A stretch of 64,000 nt of DNA from Lytechinus pictus (lineage: Eukaryota > Echinodermata > Echinoidea > Temnopleuroida > Toxopneustidae). The DNA lies in NCBI RefSeq assembly GCF_037042905.1, contig NC_087251.1, forward strand, positions 48,677,873-48,741,872. Reading direction: 5' to 3'. A model generated the notes under the pieces. The model saw nothing but the letters and a program-made list of their open reading frames with translations, did not search any database and was not told where the DNA came from. Below, in pieces: positions 11,460-23,000 of this stretch (position 1 is the stretch's first letter; the number at the start of each line of letters is the position of its first letter). The position numbers and the translations under genes are program-made.

Positions 11460-12740
11460 AGTAATATTGATATTATCATGTACAAAGAATAGATAATAGA
11501 AACGAATCTGGGATCGAGCCATGTGAAACATCGGCATTAGATATCTAAAAAGTAAGACACGATGAGTTTCTTATATACACAAATTAGCTCTATTTAAACC
11601 ATCCCAGCAAAATATTTAAAAACAACGACTATTTCAAACATACTGCAAAGGTAAACTTTTCTAATGCCTCATGCAATTACAGAAAAGAAAAAATTCAGCT
11701 AAAAACAAAAGTCAATACTGCGAAGCCATTTAATCATCCAATTTAGCTCTTAAGTGTATAAGGGTGACAGAATTCAGAGAAGCGCGCTCTGAATAATATA
11801 CTTTCGATTAATCTCCACGGATGATTACATTTAAGGAAATTGACAAAGGGTGAGATGATACTATTACATTAATTGATCTAATGCGAGTATTGATAGATTC
11901 AGGACACAAAATAAATTTACACTTGAAAGAAAGGAACCCATCTCGATTGGAAGTGCGCCTCATTTAGAAATAAGCTAATCTAAATAGCTAAATGTAAAGA
12001 TATGTTTCAGTGCGACCCACTTGCCTCTATGAGAGCGATAGCTCTCATTTCCTGAGACTGTCAGAACGTGTTTTTTTTCTAACTATTTGGGATTTAAGTT
12101 TATTCAATTGAATTCCCAGCCTCCCCCCCCCCCCATTTTCAGATTTTCAGGGGTGGATAGTGTTTTGGTTCTCTTGTTGCAAGAATTATAGAAAGTACTT
12201 TGACATGAAGAAAGCCAGAAAACACATTGATAAATACTTTTGATATCATAGGCCCATATAATTAGTAAATAGAAATGACCGTAAAATTGAGCCCTTTGGA
12301 ACATCGTATCAAATACCTATAAATGTAAGACACACATTTCCTGTATGTACAGATTTGGTATTGCTTAGTTGACTGACTCTCAACCTAAACCGGGCGCAAA
12401 ACATTTAACTATATAAAGCACGTATGTTAAGGTCAAGCTGCAAGGTTCAACTTTTCGAACGCCTAGCGAAGTTAATCAAAACTTTTTAAGCTGACAAAGA
12501 CAAAAGCCTCATTATGCGAAGCCATTAGTCATCTTATCAAAATGATTACAATAACCGGTAAAAGTGTGCCTTGCGATAATAGTCACGTGATTAATCTCCG
12601 TGGATGACAGCAATCATTAGCAAATTAACAAAGGGTGAAATTTTGTTATTACATTAAGTGATCTTTTGCCAGAAATGATGCACTCAGAACACAAAATAAA
12701 TGTTTATTTGAAGGTAGAGAAATGATCTAATCTCAAAGCA
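11460..12740. repeat. diverged ~490-bp duplication, units ~785 bp apart
   Basis: Unit 1 (about 11460-11950) and unit 2 (about 12240-12740) share ordered blocks: GTAAGACACA; GCGAAGCCATT; GATTAATCTCC(A/G)(C/T)GGATGA; ACAAAGGGTGA; TATTACATTAA(T/G)TGATCT; ACACAAAATAAAT. Between the blocks they differ heavily. No ORF is conserved, so this is an old non-coding duplication or an old repeat pair. Confidence 0.65.
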
Positions 12741-13296
12741 TCTAGTCAGGCTCATATACAATCACTTGCATTTACAATGTATACAAAGGTGTCAAGACGA
12801 TCAACTGATCGTTTCTATGATGAACCCTGCTGTTTATGTTAATAGGTTTCATTTTCAGGTAGCAAATATTTGCCTGAGGCTGTTTCCGTATTTTTTTTTT
12901 GGGGGGGGACAGGGGAGGGGTAAATTATGATTTGCTTTTTTGTATTTTAATTGCAATATAGATAGTGCTCTGAAACAAAGTGAGTGAAAAAATACATTTG
13001 ACTAATGGCCAATGAGATTTTGTTCAAGCGTTCCCAGGAGCAATTTGTATTAATTTTGAAAAGTGCATCCGGCGCTGAGGAAAGAACTTCTTTTTTTTTT
13101 AGAATATATTGTTTTGATGATAAGACTAAAAGTTGTTAAACTGTAATGGGTATCAAGCATAAATCTAGGTGTAGAAGAAAATCAAATAACTCTGTGATAC
13201 ATGATGCCGCAATTATACAACTCCCAGGAATGTTCTGTAATATGATTGGTCCAAATCGGACCACATGATATCCAGCGAATTTCATTATGGCATCCA

Positions 13297-13404
13297 AAAT
13301 GCACTATCCTGCACTCTGACGTCATACCAAATGTACTATCCTGCACTCTGACGTCATATCAAATGCACTATCCTGCACTCTGACGTCAGAGTGCAGGATA
13401 GTGC
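13297..13404. repeat. triple 32-bp repeat ending in a perfect 40-bp palindrome, with CRE-like cores
   Basis: The unit (GC/TACTATCCTGCACTC + TGACGTCA) occurs three times, with TGACGTCA at 13317-13324, 13349-13356 and 13381-13388. The last copy continues into its own inverse, so 13365-13404 is a perfect 40-bp palindrome centred on TGACGTCA. That octamer is the consensus cAMP-response element (CREB/ATF site). It may equally be the tip of an inverted-repeat transposon. No gene lies nearby. Confidence 0.75.
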
Positions 13405-13559
13405 GAGGTCATGAATTATCTAGAATTATCTAGAATTTAGATCAAATATAGCATTCGGAGCTACCCAGTAACAAGAGGGGGGTGTATAAAACAAACGATG
13501 TACGCATTCTTGTGCATAGAGGACCTAAATAATGAACTATGTGCTCGACTCGCCAGATG

Positions 13560-14650
13560 GAAATACAGCAGTCGGTCCTGCAGACCTCCGTCGGTGCGGT
13601 ATATCCATTCCCGACCTTTCGTTGGAGAACGCGGACGCTTATTTGCGACGGTAGTTGATTTTGGAAGAAACTTTTGGGCCCGTCGTCATGGTCGTAAAAC
13701 TCTGTCCTGCAATGCAAATTGTGTGACATGAGATTTTTTTTTCGTTTCGCATCTGGAACGGAAACATTCAATCTGCGTTTCGTGTGCAAAATTCTGGTTG
13801 CTACTATGGTAACAGCGATATATCCGATTTAGGACGACTTTCCAAACCAACATTTGGTTCCTCCCAGAGCTCGAGAGGCCGCCCGGGGGGCCCACTTCCA
13901 TATACCAGGCGCGACCACGCGTAAAAAGGGAAAGAGTCGGCAAGTACGTTACGTATAGGCCTATGTTACGTTATAAGGGTGTCAAAAACGATGTTTAAAA
14001 TACTGAAAAGGAGGGATATGTTTTCAATACTTAGGGTTTCACATGCTAAATACTTGTTAAGAGATGCATTTTCATAATCTGGAAAATCCTTGCTTCCCTT
14101 GTTTAGGGTGCTTTTTGAAACCGCATGGTCGTGCCTGGAATCCACTCATCAATGGAAGTGGTCCCCCCGGGAATTCGAATCTAATCCCCTTTTCTGGGGA
14201 AAGTAAAACATAATGCCCATTACATTGTGTGCTAGAGGCACATCGTTTGTGTAGGAGTAAACGAAATAAAAAATTCGGCTGGTACGTGTCCAACGTATAC
14301 ATGCTGTGTACATAATCAACGCATGCGAAATGGTTCCGGCTGGAGAGGTGATTTGACCCATGGAATCAATTGCCAGAGATCCAAAAATAATCCACATTAA
14401 ATGCAATATCGATTCGATGGACTTTAATGATCTATATCTAAGCCTTATTTCAGTAACTTTTTCCTCACTCAATATGTACTCGATTTGTTAAAAAAAACAC
14501 TTTCTTATCAATGTCATAATCTATTTTAGGTCCTGCATTTCGAATATCTCCAGCCATCAATCGTAATGTACAACATGTATGGTGCGGGTGTCGCGGGAAA
14601 GAATTTTGCACACGAAAAGCAGATCTGTAGGGCCTGTTACCCCCCTGTAA
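13560..14650. mobile_element. dispersed inverted-repeat element, copy 1
   Basis: Inverted arms include TTTCGTGTGCAAAATTCT (about 13777) and AGAATTTTGCACACGAAAAG (about 14602). Ordered blocks match those at 53.0-53.6 kb: GTGTGACATGAG, TAATCCCC...GGGGAAAGTAAA, CATAATGCCCAT, CGTTTGTGTAGG, and ATATGTACTCGATTTG with CACTTTCTTATC. Boundaries are approximate. No transposase ORF was found; the short reading frames here are shadows of the repeat. Confidence 0.6.
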
Positions 14651-14934
14651 CACAAAGCTTAGCATTGATTGTAGAGCAGTTTTCTACGTTTGATTCTATT
14701 GACTATAATGTACAATCAATCGTAAAAATCAAGTGTATGATTAAGCGTTAACTTTTGTGTTAGGGGACTTTAATATTAGCGTCCGTGAGGATTGCGAAAG
14801 GTGGCAAATGGCTCTTTTCGCACATCGTGCATTATTTGGCCCTGCATGCACTCACTTACGTGCATTATTTGCATACTATCTGATGCCATCAAATCAACTC
14901 AGACCAAACAAATATGGATTTTCAAGACTTGTTG

Positions 14935-15180
14935 ATAATAATAATGAAAATAATAATAATAAAAGTTTTTTTACAGTGCGCGTTAGGAAAAAGAAAGAAC
15001 AAAAGATTAGAGAAAGCTGCTGGTAATGCTATGATGATATTATTTTCAGTGAAATAAATATGTTTTCAATGCAGATCTAAATTGCCCGATTGTATCAACT
15101 TGCCCTTAATTGTGTGGGATACTGTTCCACAGTTCCGGCGCTGCGTGCGCAAACCCCGTTCACCATGAAATTTTGTCTTA
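14935..15180 (-). mobile_element. L2/CR1-type LINE 3' fragment
   Basis: On the minus strand a frame reads GFAHAAPELWNSIPHN before a stop. This matches the conserved C-terminal AAPxLWNSLP motif of L2/CR1 reverse transcriptases. It is followed downstream by an (ATT)n tail seen as GATAATAATAATG at 14934. About 245 bp of 3' end survive. Confidence 0.6.
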
Positions 15181-15375
15181 ACAACTTTATGTCAATACAT
15201 AAAGATTATAATAATGAGCTAATGGTTACACTATAGTCCAGTCAATCTAGCCAGAATAGGGGGGTAACCCACCACTAATTGCAACACGAGATATTCCACT
15301 GAAATGCTTTCCAGGAAGGTCCCCTAAACAACATACTAAAAGTCCCAAGAAATCCGAGCAGTGGAAATTTATGAA

Positions 15376-15865
15376 ATTTGCATATTATGCAAATTAGCCA
15401 TGAAAAATGATATAAAGAAGGGAAATAATCCAAAGATTACAAATTAAATGTCCAAAATAATTTGATTTGAATGGAAATTCATGATAAATAACTGAATTCA
15501 ATGTTTTCAATCAAAAGTGCAAAAATTTCTACCTCATTTGCATATTATGCAAATAAGCATCCTTATATGGAAAAAATGTCAAGATATTGTGATTTTTCTC
15601 ATATAGACTGCTTGAAAACATTTCATTAATGTTGACATCAATATGATACTATATCACTAAGCACGAGAATTCATCCCAATGCCTGAAAATTAATTTGCAT
15701 ATTATGCAAATTAGCCATTTAAAAAAATAGAAAATGAGGAAATTAATCCAAAGATTACAAATTAAATGTCCACAGCAAGTAATTTTGAACATTATGAATA
15801 AAATAAGTTCAATGTCTTTATTTAAAAAAGCTAGCAAATCTGCCTCATTTGCATATTATGCAAAT
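15376..15865. repeat. left-arm array of double-octamer palindromes
   Basis: ATTTGCATATTATGCAAAT is present at 15376-15394, 15536-15554, 15693-15711 and 15847-15865, with spacings of 160, 157 and 154 bp. Copies alternate between flanks ending TTAGCC and ATAAG, so the higher-order unit is about 315 bp. ATTTGCAT and ATGCAAAT are the two orientations of the POU/Oct octamer. Confidence 0.85.
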
Positions 15866-15997
15866 AAGTATCCTTATATGGAAAATGTCAAGAAATTTAG
15901 ATTTTTATCACATTGACTGCAGTGAAAACATTTCAGTTTTTCAAATTAATATGCTGCTATCACTAAGCATTCAAATGTATCCTAATATGATTTATAT

Positions 15998-16430
15998 TCA
16001 AGGAAAAATACTGGAAATATGTTCTTCGCTTCCTAAGCGTTTGTCTGACAAGATGATGGGATTGGCAAGAACAAAGCACAGTATTTGAATTGGTGTGTAG
16101 TTTGTTTGAGTTGACAACCCTTTCTTATATGGATTGTGGGAACGACTTAGACTTTCTTGAAATTTCAGCGCATAAACATGATAAAGGGAGGCCAGGAAAA
16201 GCAAACTTATGGCAGGTAAAATCTGATGAGTAGTATCATTAAAAAGTGCAGCAGAGATTCCGTCTGGCCTAGTAGCTTCATGCAGGTTGTTTTCTTTAAC
16301 AATTTCTTCAGTAGTCTGGCTACACCTGCTTGACTAAACAATATGTTATCTGGCCATATCTGGGTCAGGACTGGGTCCCAGGACTTCAGCTTCATCATCA
16401 TCATGATCAGTGGTGAATACTAAGACTAAA
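15998..16430 (-). pseudogene. decayed reverse-transcriptase remnant inside the inverted-repeat element
   Basis: Minus-strand frames give RT-like pieces in order with frameshifts: GVARLLKK and, in another frame, EATRPDGIS (compare the usual KATGPDGIS), then FQESLSRSHNPYKKG and a NYTPI segment (compare NYRPIS). This is the region just before RT block 1 of CR1/Jockey-type LINEs. It is too degenerate to place in a clade. Confidence 0.5.
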
Positions 16431-16682
16431 AATCTTCGCCTTCCTTTAATAATGATATTCCAATGTAGTCATAGCTATTGATATTAAGGGCTCCAAACAT
16501 GCTAATTGTTACAGCCTGGATCATTGTCAATCCGGTCAACAAATTATGTATTATAGGCTTGTCTACAAACCCTCTTATGGTCCTCTTTAATGCATTGTAG
16601 CAATTCTGAGCTTTACCTTACTGATGCTTTTGGAGCTCTAAAATGTGCAAGCCTTCCTAGCCTTTCTCTAAAACTCTTGACA

Positions 16683-16736
16683 TCTTCCGACACAACTTAT
16701 GTCCATTCTCTCATTGAGACAACTTGTGTCGGAAGA
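16683..16736. repeat. hairpin, 13-bp perfect stem
   Basis: TCTTCCGACACAA (16683-16695) is exactly inverted at 16724-16736 with a 28-bp loop. No U-run or tRNA-like context. Confidence 0.6.
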
Positions 16737-17069
16737 AGACATGGTTAACGGTGTGTTCTTGTTAAAGTCCTCTTGATTGGCATTCAGTCTCCTATGCTCG
16801 ACTTGTCAGATTTCAGTACAGATCTGTATGATTGTCCAAAGTACATCTGCATGACACTATTAAAGTCAGCATTCCTCCAGAAGTACATCCTTAGTCGTGC
16901 CATAAAATTTTATTCCTCTGGATAACCTCACAGTATACCCATGAGTAGCACATTGTGGCAAATAAATCTTGGAAGTGGTACACACTGTCTAATCAATGTT
17001 GGATGGTATTTGATGGTGATGTTAAGGGTGTTCCAAGCAAGTACTCATGTTCACCACCAAGACAAGTGA

Positions 17070-17548
17070 TGATGATGATGGGTTCTTGTAAAGCGTCGGT
17101 ATCCGCCTCAGCTGGGCGCTCATGGCGCTTGCTCAAAATAGGAAATATCTCACAAATTTCAATGTCTTCAAACAGTGCTTAGGATCACCATTCAGTTCAA
17201 ATACTGTCCTAGTAATGCTACAATTGAGTTATTCTTGTCTTGGGATAATGTTGGAGTGGGGAACAGAAAGGTCTTCAGGTAAGACTCAAAAGTTTATTGG
17301 GTCTCTGCTCTCCTGATAAATTGGGGAAGGCTATTCCACAGCTTTGGTCCAGAGATGTAGAAGGCTCTGTCACCCCAGGTTGTGTGGCTGAGAGATTCCC
17401 TCAGCAATGCTTGAGCTGCTGATCTGAGACTGCGTGTTGGTCTATGCTGAGATAAGAGCTCTGAGATGTAGGGTGGAGATTTATCATTAAGCGCTTTAAA
17501 TACAAGGACCCCAAGTTTATAAGCTAATTGGTGTGCTACAAGGACCAA
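17070..17548 (-). mobile_element. L2/CR1-type LINE 3' fragment
   Basis: The minus frame 17548-17294 reads LVFKALNDKSPPYISELL, then RPTRSLRS, WGDRAFYISGPKLWNSLP and FIRRAET. This is the C-terminal region of L2/CR1 reverse transcriptase, interrupted before its end. The 3' UTR (plus strand TCTTGTAAAGCG...GCTCATGGCGCT) and an (ATC)n tail near 17068-17080 complete the fragment. Confidence 0.75.
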
Positions 17549-17906
17549 ATATTCAAAGCTAATGTGCTTTTATTTGTACGGGTGTGACATCTTGTGCTGA
17601 TCACTTGGCAATCCAGGAGTTGCTAGCGTGGACTATACTCTCAAGAAACGCAAAGTCTCTATACAAAGTCAAGAAGAGAGCAAGACTTGGATGGAAATAA
17701 TGAAACATTCAAGCAGTGGGATTCATGTAGAATGGACTCATCATTGTACAATATGAGTGGGGTAACTGCTCGTGACAAAACTCAATATCAACCAAGCAAG
17801 AAGTATAGGGAAGGCCATCATGGTTAATACACATAATCTACATGGAATTTTAGAGGAAAGTATCACTTATGTGTTTCCTTGAATATTTATAACATGTCGG
17901 ATGCTT

Positions 17907-18751
17907 ATTTGCATAATATGTAAATTACACTTCAGATATTAAGCTGATTATTAATTTATTTGCCATTCTTAGTGATCACATCATATTGATCTAGACTGAA
18001 ATGTTTTCATAACTGTTTTTGTGAGAAAAATCAAAATTTCTGGATTTTTTTCCATATAAAGATGCTCATCATGCAAATGAGGTAGATTTATTTACGATTT
18101 TTTATATAAAACATAAATAAATTTGTAAAACTTATCATGGGCTTCAGTTCAATTCGTATTGATTGCATTTGATTTCCAATATTTGGATTATTTTCCTTAT
18201 TTGTAATTTATTATGGCTAATTTGCATAAAATGCAAATTTTGTGATTTTCCTATATGCTTGTATATTTAAGGACTTTTAATATGGTGTTTAGGAAACCTT
18301 CCTGTAAGGTATTGCCATATTCCAATTTCAATAGATAATCTACTTGCATTTTTTTAGGGATGTATCACCAGTGTGTTTTCTTGAATATTTATAACATGTT
18401 AGATACTTTTATTTGCATAATATGCAAATTACACTACAGACACTAAGCTGAATACAAATGTATTCAACGTCCTTAGTGATAGCAGCATGTAAATTCCAAC
18501 ATTAATGAAATTTTCAAGCAGATAATGAGAGAATAATCACAATACCTTGACATTTTTCCATATAAGGATGCTTATTTGCATATTATGCAAATGAGGTAGA
18601 TTTTTTGCACTTTTGACAAAAAACATTGAATACCGTTACTTATCATGAATTTTCGCTCAAATTGAATTGTTTTGGACACTCAATTTGTAATATTTGGGCT
18701 ATTTTCCTTATTTTTCTAACTTGTTATGGCTAATTTGCATAATATGCAAAT
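17907..18751. repeat. right-arm array of double-octamer palindromes
   Basis: Palindromes at 17907-17925 (one mismatch), ~18071 (half site), 18220-18238, 18411-18429, 18574-18592 and 18733-18751. Spacings are about 151-163 bp with one of 191. Flanks again follow a fixed order. The array is the inverse of the left arm but with more units. Confidence 0.8.
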
Positions 18752-19326
18752 TTCATAAATTTCCACTGCTTGGATTTCTTGGGACTTTTAGTGTGTTGTT
18801 TAGGGGACATTCCTTGAAAGCATTGCAGTGGAATATCTCGTGTTGCAATTAGTGGTGGGTCAAACCCTATATTGACTGGACTACTAATTAGAACATACAT
18901 GATGATCCCCTTACCCACCCTTTTCCAATTCCACCCCCTATCCCGGCATTCATGATAACAAAGTATTTAAAGTCCCTAATGTATTCATATGATTTATATA
19001 GTTTTCTTCTCTGCTCTTTGGCGATCCATCCTGAAACTTATCAAAAGCAGCATTTATGCTCTCATTATTCCAACACTTCTATTGTCTGGTCTTGAAGTTC
19101 AGCAAATTGTACACATTGGAGCAGTATAAACACGACTATTTCATTTTCGTATCTCGTTTATCTCTGATAGTTACGGTTGTCGTCCCTGTTCAATGTTTTC
19201 AGTTTTCCAAATATCTTATGTATTATATCATGACTTGTCTGAATCGTTTCATACACAGAATTATCTTGACATTATAATGAATGTCATACGTTGCAACATA
19301 CACGTATTTACATATATTTGAGCAGG

Positions 19327-19332
19327 TTTATT
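19327..19332 (-). terminator. polyadenylation signal of TMEM26-like copy A
   Basis: AATAAA on the minus strand, 17 bases after the stop codon. It is close for a 3' UTR, so a later signal may also be used. Confidence 0.45.
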
Positions 19333-19348
19333 GCATTTCGATTCGGAT

Positions 19349-20077
19349 TTACCGGACTCCAACGTCACCGTTGCCATGATTTCCATTTGCTGTTGGTATT
19401 GGCTGGATAGAGAAAACGCTACCATTCCGTGGTCGACGACCATAGAGATCATGTGATCGCATGTCCATGGGCATCGATTGCCGTCTCCTCATCGAAATCG
19501 CATGGGCTTTCTTCGTCTCCGAGATGATGACGAAAAGCCTATAAAACTGAAGCAAGAGCAGCAGGGCGTTTTTACAAGTAAAGAAGATCATAGACTGGTC
19601 GAAAATGCGAAACTTGATGATGAGATAAAGTCGGATGAAAAGATAAGGGCCGTCTTGGAGTATGACGCTGGTCATTAGCGCCCACGTCTCCGTGCCGCAG
19701 CAGAAGATGTTCATCGCCGTCTGTTGCAACTTTAACCGCATCTTGACGTCATCGTCAGGTTTTGACACCTTTCCGAAGACGCGACGTTTCCTAGCCTTGG
19801 TGGCGGTCAGGCCAAGCGTGAACTGCAGAAGACTCCATGACCAGATTCCAAGGATGACGTAAAACATATCCGGGTGGCAAGCGATGGCGTCGAGTTTCAA
19901 TGTCTCCAATGAAAATTCCAACATGTCGGCGGCCATACCGATGTAGACCAATAGGAGCTGAGAGAGCTGATCACGTGTTAGTTGCCCGCGAGGCATCATC
20001 CAGCGGCCAACAATGAGAATCAACATAAGAGTTTGTTGCAACGTTGTTGAGAAGAGTTGCTGCATGCCGTATACTTG
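19349..20077 (-). CDS. TMEM26: TMEM26-like copy A, exon 3 (terminal)
   Basis: Acceptor TTTTGCTTACAG after a T-rich tract. Encodes QVYGMQQLF through the GRW and ILQDGP motifs to a TAA at 19351-19349; 242 residues in one exon. Confidence 0.88.
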   Translation of the reverse strand, partial: QVYGMQQLFSTTLQQTLMLILIVGRWMMPRGQLTRDQLSQLLLVYIGMAADMLEFSLETLKLDAIACHPDMFYVILGIWSWSLLQFTLGLTATKARKRRVFGKVSKPDDDVKMRLKLQQTAMNIFCCGTETWALMTSVILQDGPYLFIRLYLIIKFRIFDQSMIFFTCKNALLLLLQFYRLFVIISETKKAHAISMRRRQSMPMDMRSHDLYGRRPRNGSVFSIQPIPTANGNHGNGDVGVR

Positions 20078-23000
20078 CTGTAAGCAAAAAAAAAAATGGA
20101 CCAAATAAACAAAAAATAGGAAGGGAAATCATATTAGCATGGTTGAATAAGATAACTGTTTAAAAGGAACACCCAACAATATAACTAGAAAAATGAATTC
20201 CCCCAAACTCTAATGGTTTACCGGATGTTAACAATTAAAGCTCTTTTCTATTTTACGTTGGCTATAGAAAAAATACTTTCGTAAAAATGAGACTTGTCTT
20301 TCTTATACTCTTCCTTCTTTTATCTTCTCATTTTCTCTACTTAAAATATAAAAAGATGGGGTATCCCCCCTCTCCTTGTAGCAGCGCGTTTGCATGATTC
20401 TTTTAATATGGCTAGTAAGTACTTTTTGGCACATTTTAGATGACAATAGGGAGTTTTCGCATCACGGCGCAAAACGAATTTAAGAATAGCGTAAATATAA
20501 TAAAAATGGCTGTCAAATGACAATGAACAGCTGAGATCTTTGTCGAAATTTGGTGAACCGGAACAGCACTTTTGTCTTAAAGGAATGCTCCGGGCTGAAA
20601 TAATATGGTATAAACAGATAAAGAAAAATCAGACGAACATAACACTAAAAATTTTATCAAGATCGGAAAATAAATAACAAGGTTATGGCATTATAAAGAT
20701 TTGCATTATTTCGGTGAAACAGTTCTAGGCATGTATTCATGAATATTCAATGAGCAATTGATGTCATATCCCCACTTGTTCTTTTGTATTTTATTATATG
20801 AAAATAGGTTTACTCAATTTTTTTCTACCAAGAACTGAAAAAAATGGACTGGCAACTGATTTAATGCATCAGATATTCATTGCTGCAATTTATTTCATTA
20901 TAAAGGAGGCATATTGTTCACAATGTATGAAAAAAATGAAACAATTATGATTTCACGTAATAACATAAGAAAAAGGAAAGTGACATCATCAGCTTACCAA
21001 ATAAATATTCATGATGACATGCATATAACTATTTTCACAAAATATTGGTAAACTTTGAAATTCAATAACTTCGTTATTTTGTTATCCGATTTTGATAAAA
21101 TTTTCAGCATTTTGCTCAGAGAATTTACTCTATTTATTTAGATATAAATATATTTTGCCCGGAGCATCCCCTTAAGTTTCGGAGCTGACGAAACATTGCT
21201 AATTTTTCGTTTGTCCAGAGTCCAGGACGAAGCCGCTGTTTTGATTCTCCAATTTTCGACAAAGACTTCTTGGTTGCTCTTTGTCATGATGGGCAATTCA
21301 AATAGATTTTCTGTGTTTTTGAAGGCGTTCTGCGTCGCAGTGCAAAAACTCCTGCACCGAACTATTACAATGATACCATACCTCGTCGAGGGGTGAGACA
21401 ACGTCGGCAGCTGATGAAGAATCGTTATTAAGGCATAGAAACCCACTGATCTCTCTTGATGAGATGCTGGTTGGACAGCCAATACCGAGTCCGAGACGCT
21501 CTTTGACTTCCAGACGAAGTTTTAAAGAGCCCAATTCCATGAACCACACCACCGGCACCACTACAGCCATGTAAATGAGTGAAGACGGAACGAACCTGTA
21601 GAGAGTTGAAATTAGGGAAGAACTGATTCTAAAGCCATTCAAATTAGAGTTCAAGCCTGATTTATTGTCGTCAATACCTTATTCCTGTGAAACAGGAACG
21701 TTCATCATCCTTATCACCTTCAACAAAAGGTTTGGACTCTTCATATACCGATAAAAAGGGTTGGTATAGATTTACAGTACCTCGAGAGATTGGATAATAC
21801 GTGATGCACCTTTGAAGGTGGGGTTAGCTTCATTATGCACTCTTAAGGGTGAAGAGATTTGAAACATTTTCGTGTAAAATGCCATCCCCATTAAAAAGGG
21901 CAACGTTGCACCTTTTTATGGCGCAAATGAGCATTTTTGGGTGCTAACAATAGGCCAACTCGGATGTCCATTCAGCGCATGATCAGAAAAAGGTAATTTG
22001 TACTAAAATGACATGGCGGTTTAATATCTAATGAGATAAGCACCAACTTTGATGTCTTGATTATTCTTTTGAATTCGGTTTTTTTTTATTAGATCCACCA
22101 AAAATAACAACAATGCGTCCATTAGCGACTGTCATTTCCCAGTTGGTCAAGTACATTGATATAACAACATGCTAATGCATTCATAGCAGAAATGCAACAA
22201 ATACCTTCATAGAGTGTTCATTGTGTGCTATTTTAGTCACCTGGTCTATGCAATTTCTGCATTCTGCTATGTAAGGCATGCTTACATAATATCTTGCTTT
22301 GAAATCTGCTTATCATAATGAAATAAATGAAGGGTCATTTGACCAAAATTGCCCATGAGGTAACTCCGAACTGGTCTTTTCCAAAAAGGTACCATCAAAT
22401 TTAAAGGAGAATCCAACCCAAATAAAAACTTGTTTTTATAAGAAAAAGAAAAATCAGACAAGTCGATAGGTGAAAGTTTGAACAATCTTGGACAAACAAC
22501 AAGAAAGTTATGAATTTTTAAAAGTTGTAAATATCGGTAATCACTATACCCATGGAGACTTCAAAGTGGCCACATATGTGATGTCATAGTGACGTAAGGC
22601 AAGGACTACTCTTCCATGTACTCCAATACATATTATGGCTAAAATGTGATTTTTTTCCAAAAGTTTTATTTAAAATTACATTTTTCTTTCATGAGGACAT
22701 AAAACAATATACTACCTGGGTTATATTTAGATTACTGCCCCAGGGGGATGGGTACTTAGGAGAAAACCACAAATCCCTGATAATAAAGTACATGGCCTAT
22801 GGAAAAGTTGTCCTTGCCCCTTGTCATAATTTACTTACCCAGTTGCCAATTTGAAATCTACATAGTATTAGTGATCTAAATTTTAAAGCAGCTATAACTT
22901 TCTTATTGCTTGTCCGATTTCTTTCAAACTTTCACCACTCTGTTTAATTTATTTTTATCCTTCCCAACACAACATTTAATGGCCAAGGCTGGATTCCCCT

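Larger units (their letters stand above)
15234..18883. mobile_element. 3.65-kb element with long inverted arms and octamer palindrome arrays
   Basis: The outer ends are TAGTCCAGTCAAT and ATTGACTGGACTA. About 170 bp inside each end are nearly identical inverses (including CTAATTGCAACACGAGATAT), and homology continues into arms of roughly 700-1000 bp. The arms are built from ~155-160-bp repeats, each with a palindrome close to ATTTGCATATTATGCAAAT. The middle holds decayed LINE sequence in minus orientation. The flanks are CTA and CTA, but a 3-bp match is weak evidence for a target duplication. Superfamily unassigned. Confidence 0.7.
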
